Source: SIG78 sp045635745 (GTDB lineage: Bacteria > Verrucomicrobiota > Lentisphaeria > Victivallales > Victivallaceae). Taken from it: a stretch of DNA of 64,000 bases. Of this stretch, positions 53,888-62,609 are shown piece by piece. How positions within the stretch are numbered: position 1 is the first letter of the stretch; every line of letters starts with the position of its first letter. The translations under genes were made by a program, and so were the position numbers. The notes beneath the pieces are model-generated. The model searched no databases, had not been told where the DNA came from, and was given only the letters and a program-made list of their open reading frames with translations. The stretch covers positions 1 through 64,000 of the forward strand of contig JAZTWG010000018.1 of assembly GCA_045635745.1 (NCBI GenBank), given 5' to 3'.

Positions 53888-54616
53888 TCATTCAACGAAA
53901 GTTATTTTATTGGTATACGGTCCCCAGTAAGCAGCATTGGTCTGATACTTGATATAATTTTTATATTCCAATGCAGCCGGAGTATCTTTAGTTTCGGCGG
54001 CGACATGGCCGTCTGCGAAGAGAGAGTTGAATGTTTTGCCATGGCGGATATGGATAGTACCGCTGTTTTCATAATTTAACCGGTTGTAGACGATATAAGC
54101 GCCGGTCATGGTGTCTTTCTTCACCGAGTCATGCGTATAAGCCGCCAACGAAGGATCTTCGAGAATGTCGCGGTTAGTGGTGTTTACAATATCAGCATTG
54201 TACAAACGCATTCCGTAGCTGGTACCGGAATAAACATTACCATCTACGGGAACCGTCGGCAAACTGGGGCAATAGAATATCTTGGCAGCTTCCTTGCCGC
54301 TTTCGATGCCGGAGATCTGTTTGATCAATCTGCCGGCCCAGTGATCGTTATCGCCGCCGGCAGCGGTCTGCCAGTATGCCGGAGAGAAAAAACCATGATT
54401 GCTGTCGGCATACATATTCTGCCAGATACCAACACTTTTCAGATTGCTTGAGCAGCTTGCAGTTCTCGCCCGTTCGCGCGCGGCAGAAAGTGCCGGCAGC
54501 AGCATTGCCGCCAGAATAGCAATAATGGCAATGACAACGAGGAGTTCTATAAGGGTAAAGCATAACTGCTTTACCCGCCCCGGGGCGGGGTTTTCCAACA
54601 TGACTTCACTTTTCAT
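53888..54616 (-). CDS. Prepilin-type protein with H-X9-DG signature
   Basis: 242 aa. A type IV prepilin N-terminus (LCFTLIELLVVIAIIAILAAMLLPAL, shown here as FTLIELLVVIAIIAILAA) follows a short basic leader, with cleavage expected before Phe. The C-terminal HGKTFNSLFADGHV contains His-X9-Asp-Gly, the mark of a pseudopilin-like family very expanded in Planctomycetes and Lentisphaerota. ATG 54616 is chosen, with GGTTGAGAAG before it. Directly upstream of the 1799-aa glycosidase gene, so the two are probably co-expressed. Confidence 0.85.
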   Translation of the reverse strand: MKSEVMLENPAPGRVKQLCFTLIELLVVIAIIAILAAMLLPALSAARERARTASCSSNLKSVGIWQNMYADSNHGFFSPAYWQTAAGGDNDHWAGRLIKQISGIESGKEAAKIFYCPSLPTVPVDGNVYSGTSYGMRLYNADIVNTTNRDILEDPSLAAYTHDSVKKDTMTGAYIVYNRLNYENSGTIHIRHGKTFNSLFADGHVAAETKDTPAALEYKNYIKYQTNAAYWGPYTNKITFVE

Positions 54617-54673
54617 TCTTCTCAACCTTTCCATTTAAATTGTTTGTGTGTTATCGAATTCTTATATCATAAC

Positions 54674-54704
54674 GATCCTGCCGCGCGTTTTGCCCGGCAG
54701 GATC
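54674..54704. terminator. Hairpin after uxaC
   Basis: GATCCTGCCG (54674-54683) pairs perfectly with CGGCAGGATC (54695-54704). It lies between uxaC and the prepilin-like gene, both on the minus strand. No T-run follows, so termination strength is uncertain. Confidence 0.4.
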
Positions 54705-54762
54705 AATCGGCAGTTATCGCGCCAGTACTCGCAGTAAGGCCCGTTTACCTGCCGGCGACATC

Positions 54763-56130
54763 TCAAATGGCAAAGTAGCTGCGGGGCTGTTTATAGCAGA
54801 GCCGCACCGCCAGATCGGTAAGGATCTCTTCCGGAGCCTGACCGAGTTCTGCCATGGTACCCAGCACATCAGCCAGTACGCGGCGGAACATTTCGTGGCG
54901 GGAGCCGTAGCTCAAAAGTTTGCGGCTGTCGGAAACCATGCCCGAGCAGTTGTTGAGCAGATCCACGCTGCCGAAGTACTCCAGCTGGCGTTTCATGCCG
55001 ATCGGGTTGTCGCACTGCCACCAGGGAGCACCGATCTTGACTTTGCTGCAGAAAGCGCGTGCCACGCTCGCCACCGTGGAAATCTGGGTGGGATCAAAGC
55101 AATAGAGCACCACTTTCAGGCGGTTGTCGAATACATTGAGCAGATCCACGATCCCGGGATAGTGATCCTGGAAGCAGTTGCCGGTATCCACACCGGTATC
55201 GGGACCGAGTTTTTCAAAAATGCTGTAACGCACGTTACGCATAGCGCCGAAGTGCAGCTGGAAGACCCAGTCTTTTTCCGCATCCAGCTCGCCGGCGCAA
55301 TTCATCACCGCTTTCTGGAAATTGACGATCTCTTCTTTGGTGACTGCTTCGCCGGCAAGAGCCTTGCGGAAAGTACAATCGGCAGCACATTTATCAAAAG
55401 TGGCACCGGGAACGACTTCCACACCGTGATCGCTTACAGTACAGTTGTTTTCAGCAAAGTAATCGTGGGATTTACGCAGTGCGGCAAAAAGATCGTCAAT
55501 GCTGTTGAATTTCATTTCAAAACGGTCGGCGAGTTTCTGCATATAGCCTTTCCAGGTGGGCAGATGCATATTCATTGCCGCATCCGGGCGCCAGGTGGGG
55601 CGCACCAGAATACCGCCCCAGGCAGCGTTGACCTGCTTGTGGTATTCCAGGGTATCAATGGGGTCGTCGGTGGAGCACATGGCCACCACATTGAGTTTTT
55701 TCAGAATGGAAAGCGGCTTCATATCTTCCCGCGCCAGAACCGCATTGACCTGATCAAAAATTTCGTTGGCAGTTTCGCCATTGAGGATGGTATCGATATT
55801 CATCACCCGCTTGAGGTCAAGATGGATCCATTCGTAGACCGGGTTGCCCACCAGCATCGGGAAGATCCGGCCCAGTTCACAGAACTTTTCACGCGGAGTG
55901 CGCGAACCGGTGATGTATTCTTCGGCCACACCGCAACGGCGCATGGTGCTCCACACATAGTGGTCGGTGGCGGCAAAAAGCTGCCAGGCATCGGGATAGT
56001 TTTTGTTTTCAGCCAGCTCTTTAACGTTGGCATGGTTGTGGGCATCGACTACCGGCAGCGATTTGATCGCTTCAAAAATACGTTTACCGGCAGCGTTGCT
56101 GATAAGATAATTTTCGTCAAGAAATGCCAT
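54763..56130 (-). CDS. uxaC: Uronate isomerase
   Basis: Converts D-glucuronate to D-fructuronate and D-galacturonate to D-tagaturonate, the entry step of hexuronate breakdown. 455 aa, amidohydrolase-superfamily barrel with metal-binding His31 and His33 (DAHNH) and family motifs TDDPIDTLEYH, VRPTWRPD and LLSYGSRHEMFRR. No other hexuronate genes (uxuA, uxaB, kdgK) are adjacent. Last gene of a run starting with the WaaP-type kinase; 33 bp from the VOC gene. Confidence 0.93.
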   Translation of the reverse strand: MAFLDENYLISNAAGKRIFEAIKSLPVVDAHNHANVKELAENKNYPDAWQLFAATDHYVWSTMRRCGVAEEYITGSRTPREKFCELGRIFPMLVGNPVYEWIHLDLKRVMNIDTILNGETANEIFDQVNAVLAREDMKPLSILKKLNVVAMCSTDDPIDTLEYHKQVNAAWGGILVRPTWRPDAAMNMHLPTWKGYMQKLADRFEMKFNSIDDLFAALRKSHDYFAENNCTVSDHGVEVVPGATFDKCAADCTFRKALAGEAVTKEEIVNFQKAVMNCAGELDAEKDWVFQLHFGAMRNVRYSIFEKLGPDTGVDTGNCFQDHYPGIVDLLNVFDNRLKVVLYCFDPTQISTVASVARAFCSKVKIGAPWWQCDNPIGMKRQLEYFGSVDLLNNCSGMVSDSRKLLSYGSRHEMFRRVLADVLGTMAELGQAPEEILTDLAVRLCYKQPRSYFAI

Positions 56131-56163
56131 AATGTTTTTCCTTTTCGGGTTGTTGTTTATATG

Positions 56164-56529
56164 TTAATTTGTACAAAGATAAATTATATTTCCTTCCGGA
56201 TCCTGTGCCCGGTAAAAGACTTCGCCGGGATGTGCTTTTTTCTGCCGTTCGATCGTGTAGTTGTGCACTTCCAGCTCATGCCGGATCTTTTCCAGTTCGG
56301 GCGTAGCCAGCACCAGCGTGGTGGCAGATACATCGTGCACAAGATACGCAGCTTCGGTCTTTTCCAGAATGATCCGCGTACCATCCGGAGCGTTGAACTC
56401 CACCCAGAACGCGCTGTCCACCGCCGGATTGCCCAGCATCAAAAGTTCGCGGTAAAAAATCCTTGCAGCATCCAGATCTTTGACCCGGATCAGAACTCCG
56501 GACGAAGGTTGTGCTTTGCTCGGAAGCAT
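56164..56529 (-). CDS. VOC-superfamily (glyoxalase/dioxygenase-like) protein
   Basis: 121 aa, one VOC unit pair: GVLIRVKDLDAARIFYREL at the start and AQDPEGNIIYLCT at the end are typical. Metal ligands are not clear, so substrate and activity are unknown. Its ATG overlaps the stop of the upstream TRIC-type gene by one base, showing coupling. Confidence 0.75.
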   Translation of the reverse strand: MLPSKAQPSSGVLIRVKDLDAARIFYRELLMLGNPAVDSAFWVEFNAPDGTRIILEKTEAAYLVHDVSATTLVLATPELEKIRHELEVHNYTIERQKKAHPGEVFYRAQDPEGNIIYLCTN

Positions 56530-57173
56530 TATAAAATCCTTTCCTGTGATGTGTTGTCAGCACTCCGGGCCACAGGAAGTCGCAATTTTAAATGCATGGC
56601 CCCCAGGCGTATGCTGGTAACAAACAAAAATACTGTTATAAAAATACTGAAATCTGAAATCGCGGTAAACTTTTTGAGTATACAGAACAACCCGCCGCCC
56701 AGCAGCGAAGCCGTGGCATAAAAATCGCTGGTCAGCACCACGGGTATAGATTTGCTCATCACATCGCGCAATATGCCGCCGCCCACAGCAGTAAGCACAC
56801 CGCAAAGGATCACCCCGATGGCATTGAGTTCATAAACCATACCTTTGGCCGCGCCGATCGCGGTAAACACCCCCAGTCCGATAGCATCGCCAATAGCGAT
56901 CATATTACTTAAATTACTTAATTTGCGGGCGATAAAAAATACCGTCAGGGAGCTGATTATACAAAGTACAAGATAACTTTCGTCCCGCAGCGCAGCTACC
57001 GGCACCGCCCCGATGATCGTATCACGCAACATGCCGCCGCCCACACCTACGGTACAGCCGAAAACCACCACGCCCAGCAGATCCAGACGGTGCCGGACAC
57101 CGCAAAGAGCGCCGGTCACGGCAAAAACCGCTGTTCCGAACAAGTCAAAGTAATGGATTATCAGGCCGGTCAT
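56529..57173 (-). CDS. TRIC-type cation channel (UPF0126/YadS family)
   Basis: 214-aa membrane protein with six to seven helices arranged as two internal repeats. Each repeat has the glycine-rich motif seen as TVGVGGGMLRDTIIG and TAVGGGILRDVMS, the hallmark of UPF0126 proteins now known as prokaryotic TRIC channels. Probably forms a trimeric K+ or other monovalent cation pore; glycine import has been suggested for relatives. It follows the STAS gene by 12 bp. Confidence 0.88.
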   Translation of the reverse strand: MTGLIIHYFDLFGTAVFAVTGALCGVRHRLDLLGVVVFGCTVGVGGGMLRDTIIGAVPVAALRDESYLVLCIISSLTVFFIARKLSNLSNMIAIGDAIGLGVFTAIGAAKGMVYELNAIGVILCGVLTAVGGGILRDVMSKSIPVVLTSDFYATASLLGGGLFCILKKFTAISDFSIFITVFLFVTSIRLGAMHLKLRLPVARSADNTSQERIL

Positions 57174-57185
57174 ACAGCAAAAACC

Positions 57186-57686
57186 TTATTTATTGTTTTC
57201 CCGCATACGTTCCACATCCTGCCGGCTCATTTCCACAACGGCACCGAAGCGCTGCTGATTGCTTTCGTCGGCGGCGATCAGGGTCTCGTGAGCTTCCAGC
57301 ACCGTTTCGGCCGTCTGCTGCAAATCCTTTTTTTCCGGCGCGGCAGCCGGGAAAATAACAACACTGTAAGGGGTGAACTCCGCATCTTCAAATTTGAAAA
57401 GTTTATCCACGCCCAGACCTTTGAGCAGCTGACGGTTGCTTCCGGCATTGAGTACGCGCATACTCAATTTACTTTTGATCCCGTTCAGCGCCAACATGCT
57501 CAAGACCCCCATGCAGGTACTGTCCATACTCAAGCACTCTTTAAGGTCGATAGTCAGATCCCGGATATCTCCGGGCAGATGATTGACAAATTCCCGCAGC
57601 GGCACAACGGTTTCAAAATTGACACGTCCGGACAGCACGATGCCATATTTTTCATTTTCGCGGCAAATCAACAATTCTCCTGCCAT
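57186..57686 (-). CDS. STAS-domain protein (anti-sigma-factor antagonist-like)
   Basis: 166 aa. The first 110 residues form a STAS domain like SpoIIAA/RsbV, with the candidate phospho-Ser56 in LSMDSTCMGVL. The C-terminal 50 residues are helical, after a short Ala/Pro/Lys linker. No partner kinase or sigma factor is adjacent. A ribosome-binding GGAGTG overlaps the end of nikR, three bases upstream, so translation is coupled. Confidence 0.8.
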   Translation of the reverse strand: MAGELLICRENEKYGIVLSGRVNFETVVPLREFVNHLPGDIRDLTIDLKECLSMDSTCMGVLSMLALNGIKSKLSMRVLNAGSNRQLLKGLGVDKLFKFEDAEFTPYSVVIFPAAAPEKKDLQQTAETVLEAHETLIAADESNQQRFGAVVEMSRQDVERMRENNK

Positions 57687-57689
57687 AAA

Positions 57690-58115
57690 TCACTCCAATT
57701 CGTTACCAATAGAACTCATACTCATCGCTGCATGCATAACTCCCCGTACCCGGCGGATCTGATTATGCAACTCATGCAGCGCCTGCGGCATACCAACTGC
57801 CATGATCATTTCCGCACAATGTTCGTGCGATAAATGCACATGGGTCGATGCCAGAATTTTAACCGGAGAGTCGTGCTGAATCTTGGTCAGTTTGGCGCAC
57901 AGCTCCCGCTGATGATGGTTATACAATATCGTTACAGTACCAAGCACTTCAGAATCACTTGATTCCCAGGTATTTTCTACCAGATAATCCCGCAGCAGTT
58001 CACGCACAAACTCCGAACGGTTGCTGCCGCCGGACTGCGAAAGTTTATCATCCAGCTGATGCAGAAGCGCATCATCCAATGCCAATGTTACGCGGTTTAC
58101 TGTACTCTTTTTCAT
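57690..58115 (-). CDS. nikR: Nickel-responsive regulator NikR
   Basis: 141-aa ribbon-helix-helix repressor. The N-terminal DNA-binding strand is KKSTVNRVTLALDDALL. The C-terminal ACT-like domain keeps all four nickel ligands with the exact E. coli spacing: His81, His92, His94 and Cys100 (THVHLSHEHC). It would repress nickel uptake genes when nickel is plentiful, but no nik transporter, urease or hydrogenase gene is in the window. ATG 58115 chosen with GAGAAGAG upstream; 13 bp after truA. Confidence 0.9.
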   Translation of the reverse strand: MKKSTVNRVTLALDDALLHQLDDKLSQSGGSNRSEFVRELLRDYLVENTWESSDSEVLGTVTILYNHHQRELCAKLTKIQHDSPVKILASTHVHLSHEHCAEMIMAVGMPQALHELHNQIRRVRGVMHAAMSMSSIGNELE

Positions 58116-58128
58116 AAAAAAACTCTTC

Positions 58129-59019
58129 TCACAAAAAAAACGGCACTTGCTCAAGTTCAAAACTCCGGGGATCTTCCGGCTCAAAAAATACTTTCATAAG
58201 AAACAATCCGTGCGCCGGAGCTGTATCCGGTGCGATCGAACGGTCGCGCGCTTCCAGGATCTTTCCGGCATCTTCCGGCACTATCGTGCCGTTGCCGGCG
58301 GCGTAAAGCGTGCCCACTAAATTACGGACCATCTTGTAAAGGAAACCGTTGCCGATAAAAGTTATACAACGGAAATTGCCGAAATCCTGTATCCTTATAT
58401 CATAAATCGTGCGTACCGCATCGTCAATATTTTTGCGTTCGGCTACAAAACTTGAGTAATCGTGCGTACCGACTAAATACGATGCCGCCTTACGCATTTT
58501 TTCCACATCCAGCTTATATGTTGCAAGCATACTGTAACGGCCGGAAAACGGTGTTTCCAACCCCATGTTTATTACATAAGTATACGCCTTGCCGATCGCA
58601 TCGTAGCGGGTATGGAAATCCAGCGGCACCTCCTTTACCGACCGTATGCGTATTGCCGGCGGCAGCTGGCGGTTGAGCGCAGTCTGCAATTTATCCAGCG
58701 GGATCACCGGCCTTACCGGAGTAAGAAAACTGGCGGCAAAACCAATAGCATGCACTCCGGCATCGGTCCGGCTGGAGCCGATCAGATGGATAAACTGCCC
58801 GCCGTAAAGTTTTGTAAGTTTATTCTGAATATCTTCCTGCACCGCCAACCGGTTGGGCTGGATCTGCCAGCCGCCGTATTCGCTGCCGTCGTAGCTGATT
58901 TCCAGCAGCACCCGCGAAAGCGGCTTGTAACAGGTTGCCTCCAGAGTCCGGCCCTCGCGCAGCTCAAACTCGCCGGCTTGCGGTATATAAGGCAGATTTT
59001 CCGGTTTGAACTTACCCAT
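58129..59019 (-). CDS. truA: tRNA pseudouridine synthase A
   Basis: Forms pseudouridine at positions 38-40 of tRNA anticodon stems. The catalytic Asp is in GSSRTDAGVHA, with RVLLEISYDGSEYGGWQIQ at the domain start and RMVRN-like YKMVRNLVGTL near the end. The protein has about 34 extra N-terminal residues before the usual start, so an internal start is possible although no better Shine-Dalgarno was seen. It follows the WaaP-type gene by five bases. Confidence 0.93.
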   Translation of the reverse strand: MGKFKPENLPYIPQAGEFELREGRTLEATCYKPLSRVLLEISYDGSEYGGWQIQPNRLAVQEDIQNKLTKLYGGQFIHLIGSSRTDAGVHAIGFAASFLTPVRPVIPLDKLQTALNRQLPPAIRIRSVKEVPLDFHTRYDAIGKAYTYVINMGLETPFSGRYSMLATYKLDVEKMRKAASYLVGTHDYSSFVAERKNIDDAVRTIYDIRIQDFGNFRCITFIGNGFLYKMVRNLVGTLYAAGNGTIVPEDAGKILEARDRSIAPDTAPAHGLFLMKVFFEPEDPRSFELEQVPFFL

Positions 59020-59024
59020 AGGAC

Positions 59025-59834
59025 TTAAAACTCCGGTGCCGGTTTCCCGTGATCTTTCTGATAGAGTTTGCGGGCGGCTTTATCCACAGCCAGCCAGAAC
59101 TTGCGGTCGCACTGCAGTGTTTCACGCAAAGTCTTACCGCTGTAAAGCTTCATAAAACGGTAAAAATCGCGGCGGCTCAATCCGGCATCCATGCTGGAAA
59201 AATAGAGTCCGGCGGTATCTTTTACCCGATAGCGGAACGGCAGAGCCTTCCATATCAGCGCCCGGTGCAGATCTATGACCGACACCAGCGGCCGCTCGCT
59301 GCCGGCAGTTTTCATATCCAGCAAAAAATGGCAGATGTAGCAATCGCGGTGGCAGATATTATTGTTGTGCATGATCGAAGCCGAACGAGCAACCTCTTTC
59401 AAAAGTGCATATTTGAATTTGAATTCCGGTGGAGCACCCGTCCACTCTTTGCAAATATCTTCCAGCGAAACATTGTCGCACAACTCTGCGGTTATCAGAA
59501 ATGACTCGCGTCGGGCCGGATTGCAGTTGCGTTCGCCGTAAGCTTCGGCGGTCATAGTCGGCACCTGCAGTGCGGTCAGGGCATTGATGGCAGCAAATTC
59601 GTTGCCGGCCCCCAGAATCGGCAGTTTGAACTGAAAGAGATTTTTGAATATTTCGCGCCAGCCCACACCCAGATGGTGTTTAAGGAAGAAGCTTCTGTCT
59701 CCAAGAACCAGCCGCAAAGTACGGCGGGTCTTGACTTCCCGGAAAAGGGTGCCGTCAAGCTTCCCCACTTCATCAAAGGGGTCGCTGTGCTGCCACAGAG
59801 TTTGAAAAAATCCGCTTAAAAAAAGTTTTTTCAC
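59025..59834 (-). CDS. WaaP/RfaP-type LPS core heptose kinase-like protein
   Basis: 269 aa from a GTG at 59834 (a TTG at 59867 would add eleven residues; neither has a strong Shine-Dalgarno). The kinase-like motif NICHRDCYICHFLL and VIDLHRA match the WaaP (heptose I kinase)/InaA family, which phosphorylates inner-core heptose in the cytoplasm. Phe/Lys-rich N-terminal region is typical. With rfaE2 at 30.6 kb it supports a heptose-containing LPS core. First gene of the seven-gene minus-strand run. Confidence 0.82.
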   Translation of the reverse strand: MKKLFLSGFFQTLWQHSDPFDEVGKLDGTLFREVKTRRTLRLVLGDRSFFLKHHLGVGWREIFKNLFQFKLPILGAGNEFAAINALTALQVPTMTAEAYGERNCNPARRESFLITAELCDNVSLEDICKEWTGAPPEFKFKYALLKEVARSASIMHNNNICHRDCYICHFLLDMKTAGSERPLVSVIDLHRALIWKALPFRYRVKDTAGLYFSSMDAGLSRRDFYRFMKLYSGKTLRETLQCDRKFWLAVDKAARKLYQKDHGKPAPEF

Positions 59835-60024
59835 AATATTTTTTCTGCTTTTAAAATAAATATACAAAATGCCGATATATTAAAATAGCCTGTAAAATGA
59901 TTTTCGCAAGCTATAAATCATGCTTTTTTTGATGTTTCAAGTGGCAAAATGAGAATATTTGCAGTATCTTATAGCAAATATCAGATCAAAAGAGGATTTC
60001 CGGAAGGGTTTACTGGTGGATTTT

Positions 60025-60858
60025 ATGAACAGAGATTTTCGTTTTACCGTGTTGAGCAGCACGCAGAATGCCACGTTCAAATCGGTCATGAAACTGCGCG
60101 ACCGCCGCGACCGGGAAAAACGCCGTCTGACAGTGCTGGAAGGCTACCGGGAGCTGACCCGGGCGCAGGAATACGGCATGAAACTTGTGGAGTGCTTTTT
60201 TGCGCCTGAAATGTTTCTGGGAGAAAATGAATTTTCTGTGCTCAAAAGTCTTGCTGAATCCGGCGTGAGAGTCTATCAGGTGCCGCCGTTCATGCTCGAA
60301 AAAATGGCTTACCGCGACCGCCCCGAAGGATTGATTGCCACAGCAGAAATGCTCCGCCACACGCTCGACGATCTGCCGGTGGTGGAAAACGGTCTTTATC
60401 TGGTAGCCGAAGCCGTGGAAAAACCCGGCAATCTCGGCAGCATGCTCCGCAGTGCCGATGCCGCCGGGGTGGACGGTATGATCATTTGCGACAAAACCAC
60501 CGATATATACAATCCCAATGTCATCCGCGCCTCCACCGGGGCATTGTTTGCCGTGCCGCTGGCCGAAGCCACCACCGACGAAACTTTTGCGTGGTTGAGA
60601 AAAAATAATATAAAAATCCTCTCTGCCACGCCGCATACCGACAATATCTATACTGACGTGGATCTGACCACCAGCGTAGCCATTGCCGTCGGCACCGAGC
60701 AGACCGGGCTGACCGAACGCTGGATGACCGAATGCGATTTGCCGGTGGTGATCCCCATGCTCGGCCAGATCGATTCGCTGAATGTGGCAACCGCTACGAC
60801 CATATTGCTCTACGAAGCCGCCCGTCAGCGCAACTGGAAAATGCACGGTAAAAAATAA
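60025..60858 (+). CDS. SpoU/TrmH-family RNA 2'-O-methyltransferase
   Basis: 277 aa. An N-terminal RNA substrate-binding domain (LRDRRDREKRRLTVLEGYREL) precedes the SPOUT knot with all three motifs: EKPGNLGSMLRSADAAGV, AVGTEQTGL and IPMLGQIDSLNVATATTILLYE. It probably modifies a ribose in rRNA or tRNA; the exact site cannot be told. ATG 60025 is preceded by GGTGGA; longer in-frame starts exist. Confidence 0.9.
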   Translation: MNRDFRFTVLSSTQNATFKSVMKLRDRRDREKRRLTVLEGYRELTRAQEYGMKLVECFFAPEMFLGENEFSVLKSLAESGVRVYQVPPFMLEKMAYRDRPEGLIATAEMLRHTLDDLPVVENGLYLVAEAVEKPGNLGSMLRSADAAGVDGMIICDKTTDIYNPNVIRASTGALFAVPLAEATTDETFAWLRKNNIKILSATPHTDNIYTDVDLTTSVAIAVGTEQTGLTERWMTECDLPVVIPMLGQIDSLNVATATTILLYEAARQRNWKMHGKK

Positions 60859-60998
60859 GTTCAATAATCCGTTGTGATCCTGAAAGTTGAGCTTAAAACT
60901 GCCGCCGCTGATGCGTTTTTGGGCGCCGCAAATTATGCAGACAAGATACCGGACTGCCCCCCACTTTGCCAACAAAACAGCGGCAAACAGTGCAGACT

Positions 60999-61811
60999 TC
61001 ACTCCTTGACAGCGGAGTGTCTTTTGGCCCTCCGCCGCTGTGATGGAGTCTCACCGGTCAATCTTTTTACGAAGCGGGAAAAAGTGTATATATTGTTGAA
61101 TTTGGTCTGTTCCGCGATCTCCCCCAGTGCCAGATCGCTGTAAAAGAGAAAGCGGTCGATCTGTTTGATAAGTTCGTGATCGAAAAACTCTTTGAGCGTA
61201 AGTTTGCACTGCTGCCCGGCAAAATGATCCTTAACCGCAAGTTTATAACGGTATTTGAGCTGCGAAACATTTATTTTCATATGCTCGGCAACGTGCTGCA
61301 TATTGACTTTTGCCCCTTCTTCAGCAATCATACCGGCAATACTTCGCAACAGCGGCGGCACCGCATCCGGATCATTGACCGGGCGCAGCAGCTGCCGGAG
61401 CATACTCATCAAAAGAGACTCCAGCACCATACGGTTTTCATTGATGGGCATATAAAGGTATTTATCCGGCGGGCGCTGACTTACAAGCGAAGATATAACC
61501 CAGGCACTCAACTCATTATGTGCCTGAAAAATCAATTCGTTACCCAGCACTATATCGCTATTGATAATCTCAAATTTGAATGAATAATACTCCAGATCCT
61601 TCCCCTCATAAGTCATACTGTGCAAAGTTCCCGGCGGTATAAGCATCCAATCGCCGCTGTGCAGCAGCAACTTGCGTCGGCCGCAGTTGAAAGTAACCGT
61701 GCCGTTGACACATAATTCGATCTGATAATAACTGTGGATATGCGCCGGAACATCCGGCACCGCATGTTTTTCGTAGCTCCAATGCAGCAAATGACAATCT
61801 ATAAAATCCAT
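60999..61811 (-). CDS. AraC-family transcriptional regulator
   Basis: 270 aa. N-terminal cupin-type sensor (HIHSYYQIELCVNGTVTFNCGRRKLLLHSGDWMLIPPGTLH) and C-terminal double HTH ending DLALGEIAEQTKFNNIYTFSRFVKRLTGETPSQRRR. This resembles sugar-catabolism regulators of the family. Target and ligand are unknown. It follows the EI24-like gene by 22 bp; a regulator of neighbouring carbohydrate genes is plausible but not shown. Confidence 0.88.
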   Translation of the reverse strand: MDFIDCHLLHWSYEKHAVPDVPAHIHSYYQIELCVNGTVTFNCGRRKLLLHSGDWMLIPPGTLHSMTYEGKDLEYYSFKFEIINSDIVLGNELIFQAHNELSAWVISSLVSQRPPDKYLYMPINENRMVLESLLMSMLRQLLRPVNDPDAVPPLLRSIAGMIAEEGAKVNMQHVAEHMKINVSQLKYRYKLAVKDHFAGQQCKLTLKEFFDHELIKQIDRFLFYSDLALGEIAEQTKFNNIYTFSRFVKRLTGETPSQRRRAKRHSAVKE

Positions 61812-61833
61812 AATCTGCCGACACTCCAGAGAC

Positions 61834-62577
61834 TTATGCGCGCATCAATTCCAGATAAACCAGCACACTGCCGAAGATGATCCCCGGCAGCAGCAGCAGC
61901 ACCGCCGGCGGAAAAAGAAACATCAGGTAAATACTTACCCCGAATCCCAGCACCAGCATCCGGCTTTTGCCAGCCGCCTGACGGGTCTGAAACATGCTGC
62001 GTTTGAAATGAAATCCGCTCATTGCCAGATAGACCACCGCAAAACGGTAACTTACGATCAACACCATAAGCAGCTGTCCGATAAATGGCAAAAATATATT
62101 CAGAATCAGAAAAGCCCCGATTATCAGCAGCGTATTTATGCTGTAAATTACCGTATCCCAAACCCCGCGCAAGATAAAGCGCCAACCGGTTGCCGGCAGA
62201 TTTTTCATACCGACTTCACCGGCAAAACGGTGGATCAGAGCATCAAAAAAGAATCCGCCGAAAAATTCATAAAGCGTTCCGGCGCTCACCGCCGCAATCA
62301 ACATCATAAGCATGATCGCCAGCAATATGGCAACACCATGCGCCGCCGTCGCCAGCCATTGCAGAAAGTCTGGCAGAGCAGAACACTTTTCTTCCACATA
62401 ACCGGCAAAACTTTCCACCGCACAGCTGCCGATATACCATAAAACAGCGTAGGTAAAAATCAGCAGCAACAGCGGCAGCAGCGTATATTTCCATAATTGC
62501 GGCATGGAATAAAACTGTTTTATTCCATGAAAAGAAAGCGCAAAACCCCGGCTGAAATTTTTAAGTCCCTGCAGCAT
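61834..62577 (-). CDS. EI24/CysZ-like membrane protein
   Basis: 247 aa with about four to five hydrophobic segments. It starts MLQGLKNFSRGFALSFHGIKQF, with the paired N-terminal amphipathic helix common to the EI24 (DUF540/CysZ) family, and carries LYEFFGGFFFDALIHRF in the first loop. CysZ is a sulfate uptake protein, but a sulfate role is not established here. ATG 62577 has AAAGGAGGGGG nearby. Lies 32 bp after the ABC-F gene. Confidence 0.75.
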   Translation of the reverse strand: MLQGLKNFSRGFALSFHGIKQFYSMPQLWKYTLLPLLLLIFTYAVLWYIGSCAVESFAGYVEEKCSALPDFLQWLATAAHGVAILLAIMLMMLIAAVSAGTLYEFFGGFFFDALIHRFAGEVGMKNLPATGWRFILRGVWDTVIYSINTLLIIGAFLILNIFLPFIGQLLMVLIVSYRFAVVYLAMSGFHFKRSMFQTRQAAGKSRMLVLGFGVSIYLMFLFPPAVLLLLPGIIFGSVLVYLELMRA

Positions 62578-62609
62578 GCTGCCCCCTCCTTTGAAATATA
62601 ACACCATGA

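Noticed and set aside
54895..56721. 608-codon open frame antisense to uxaC and the VOC gene
   Set aside because: Opposite strand of clear genes; no start signal and no family match.
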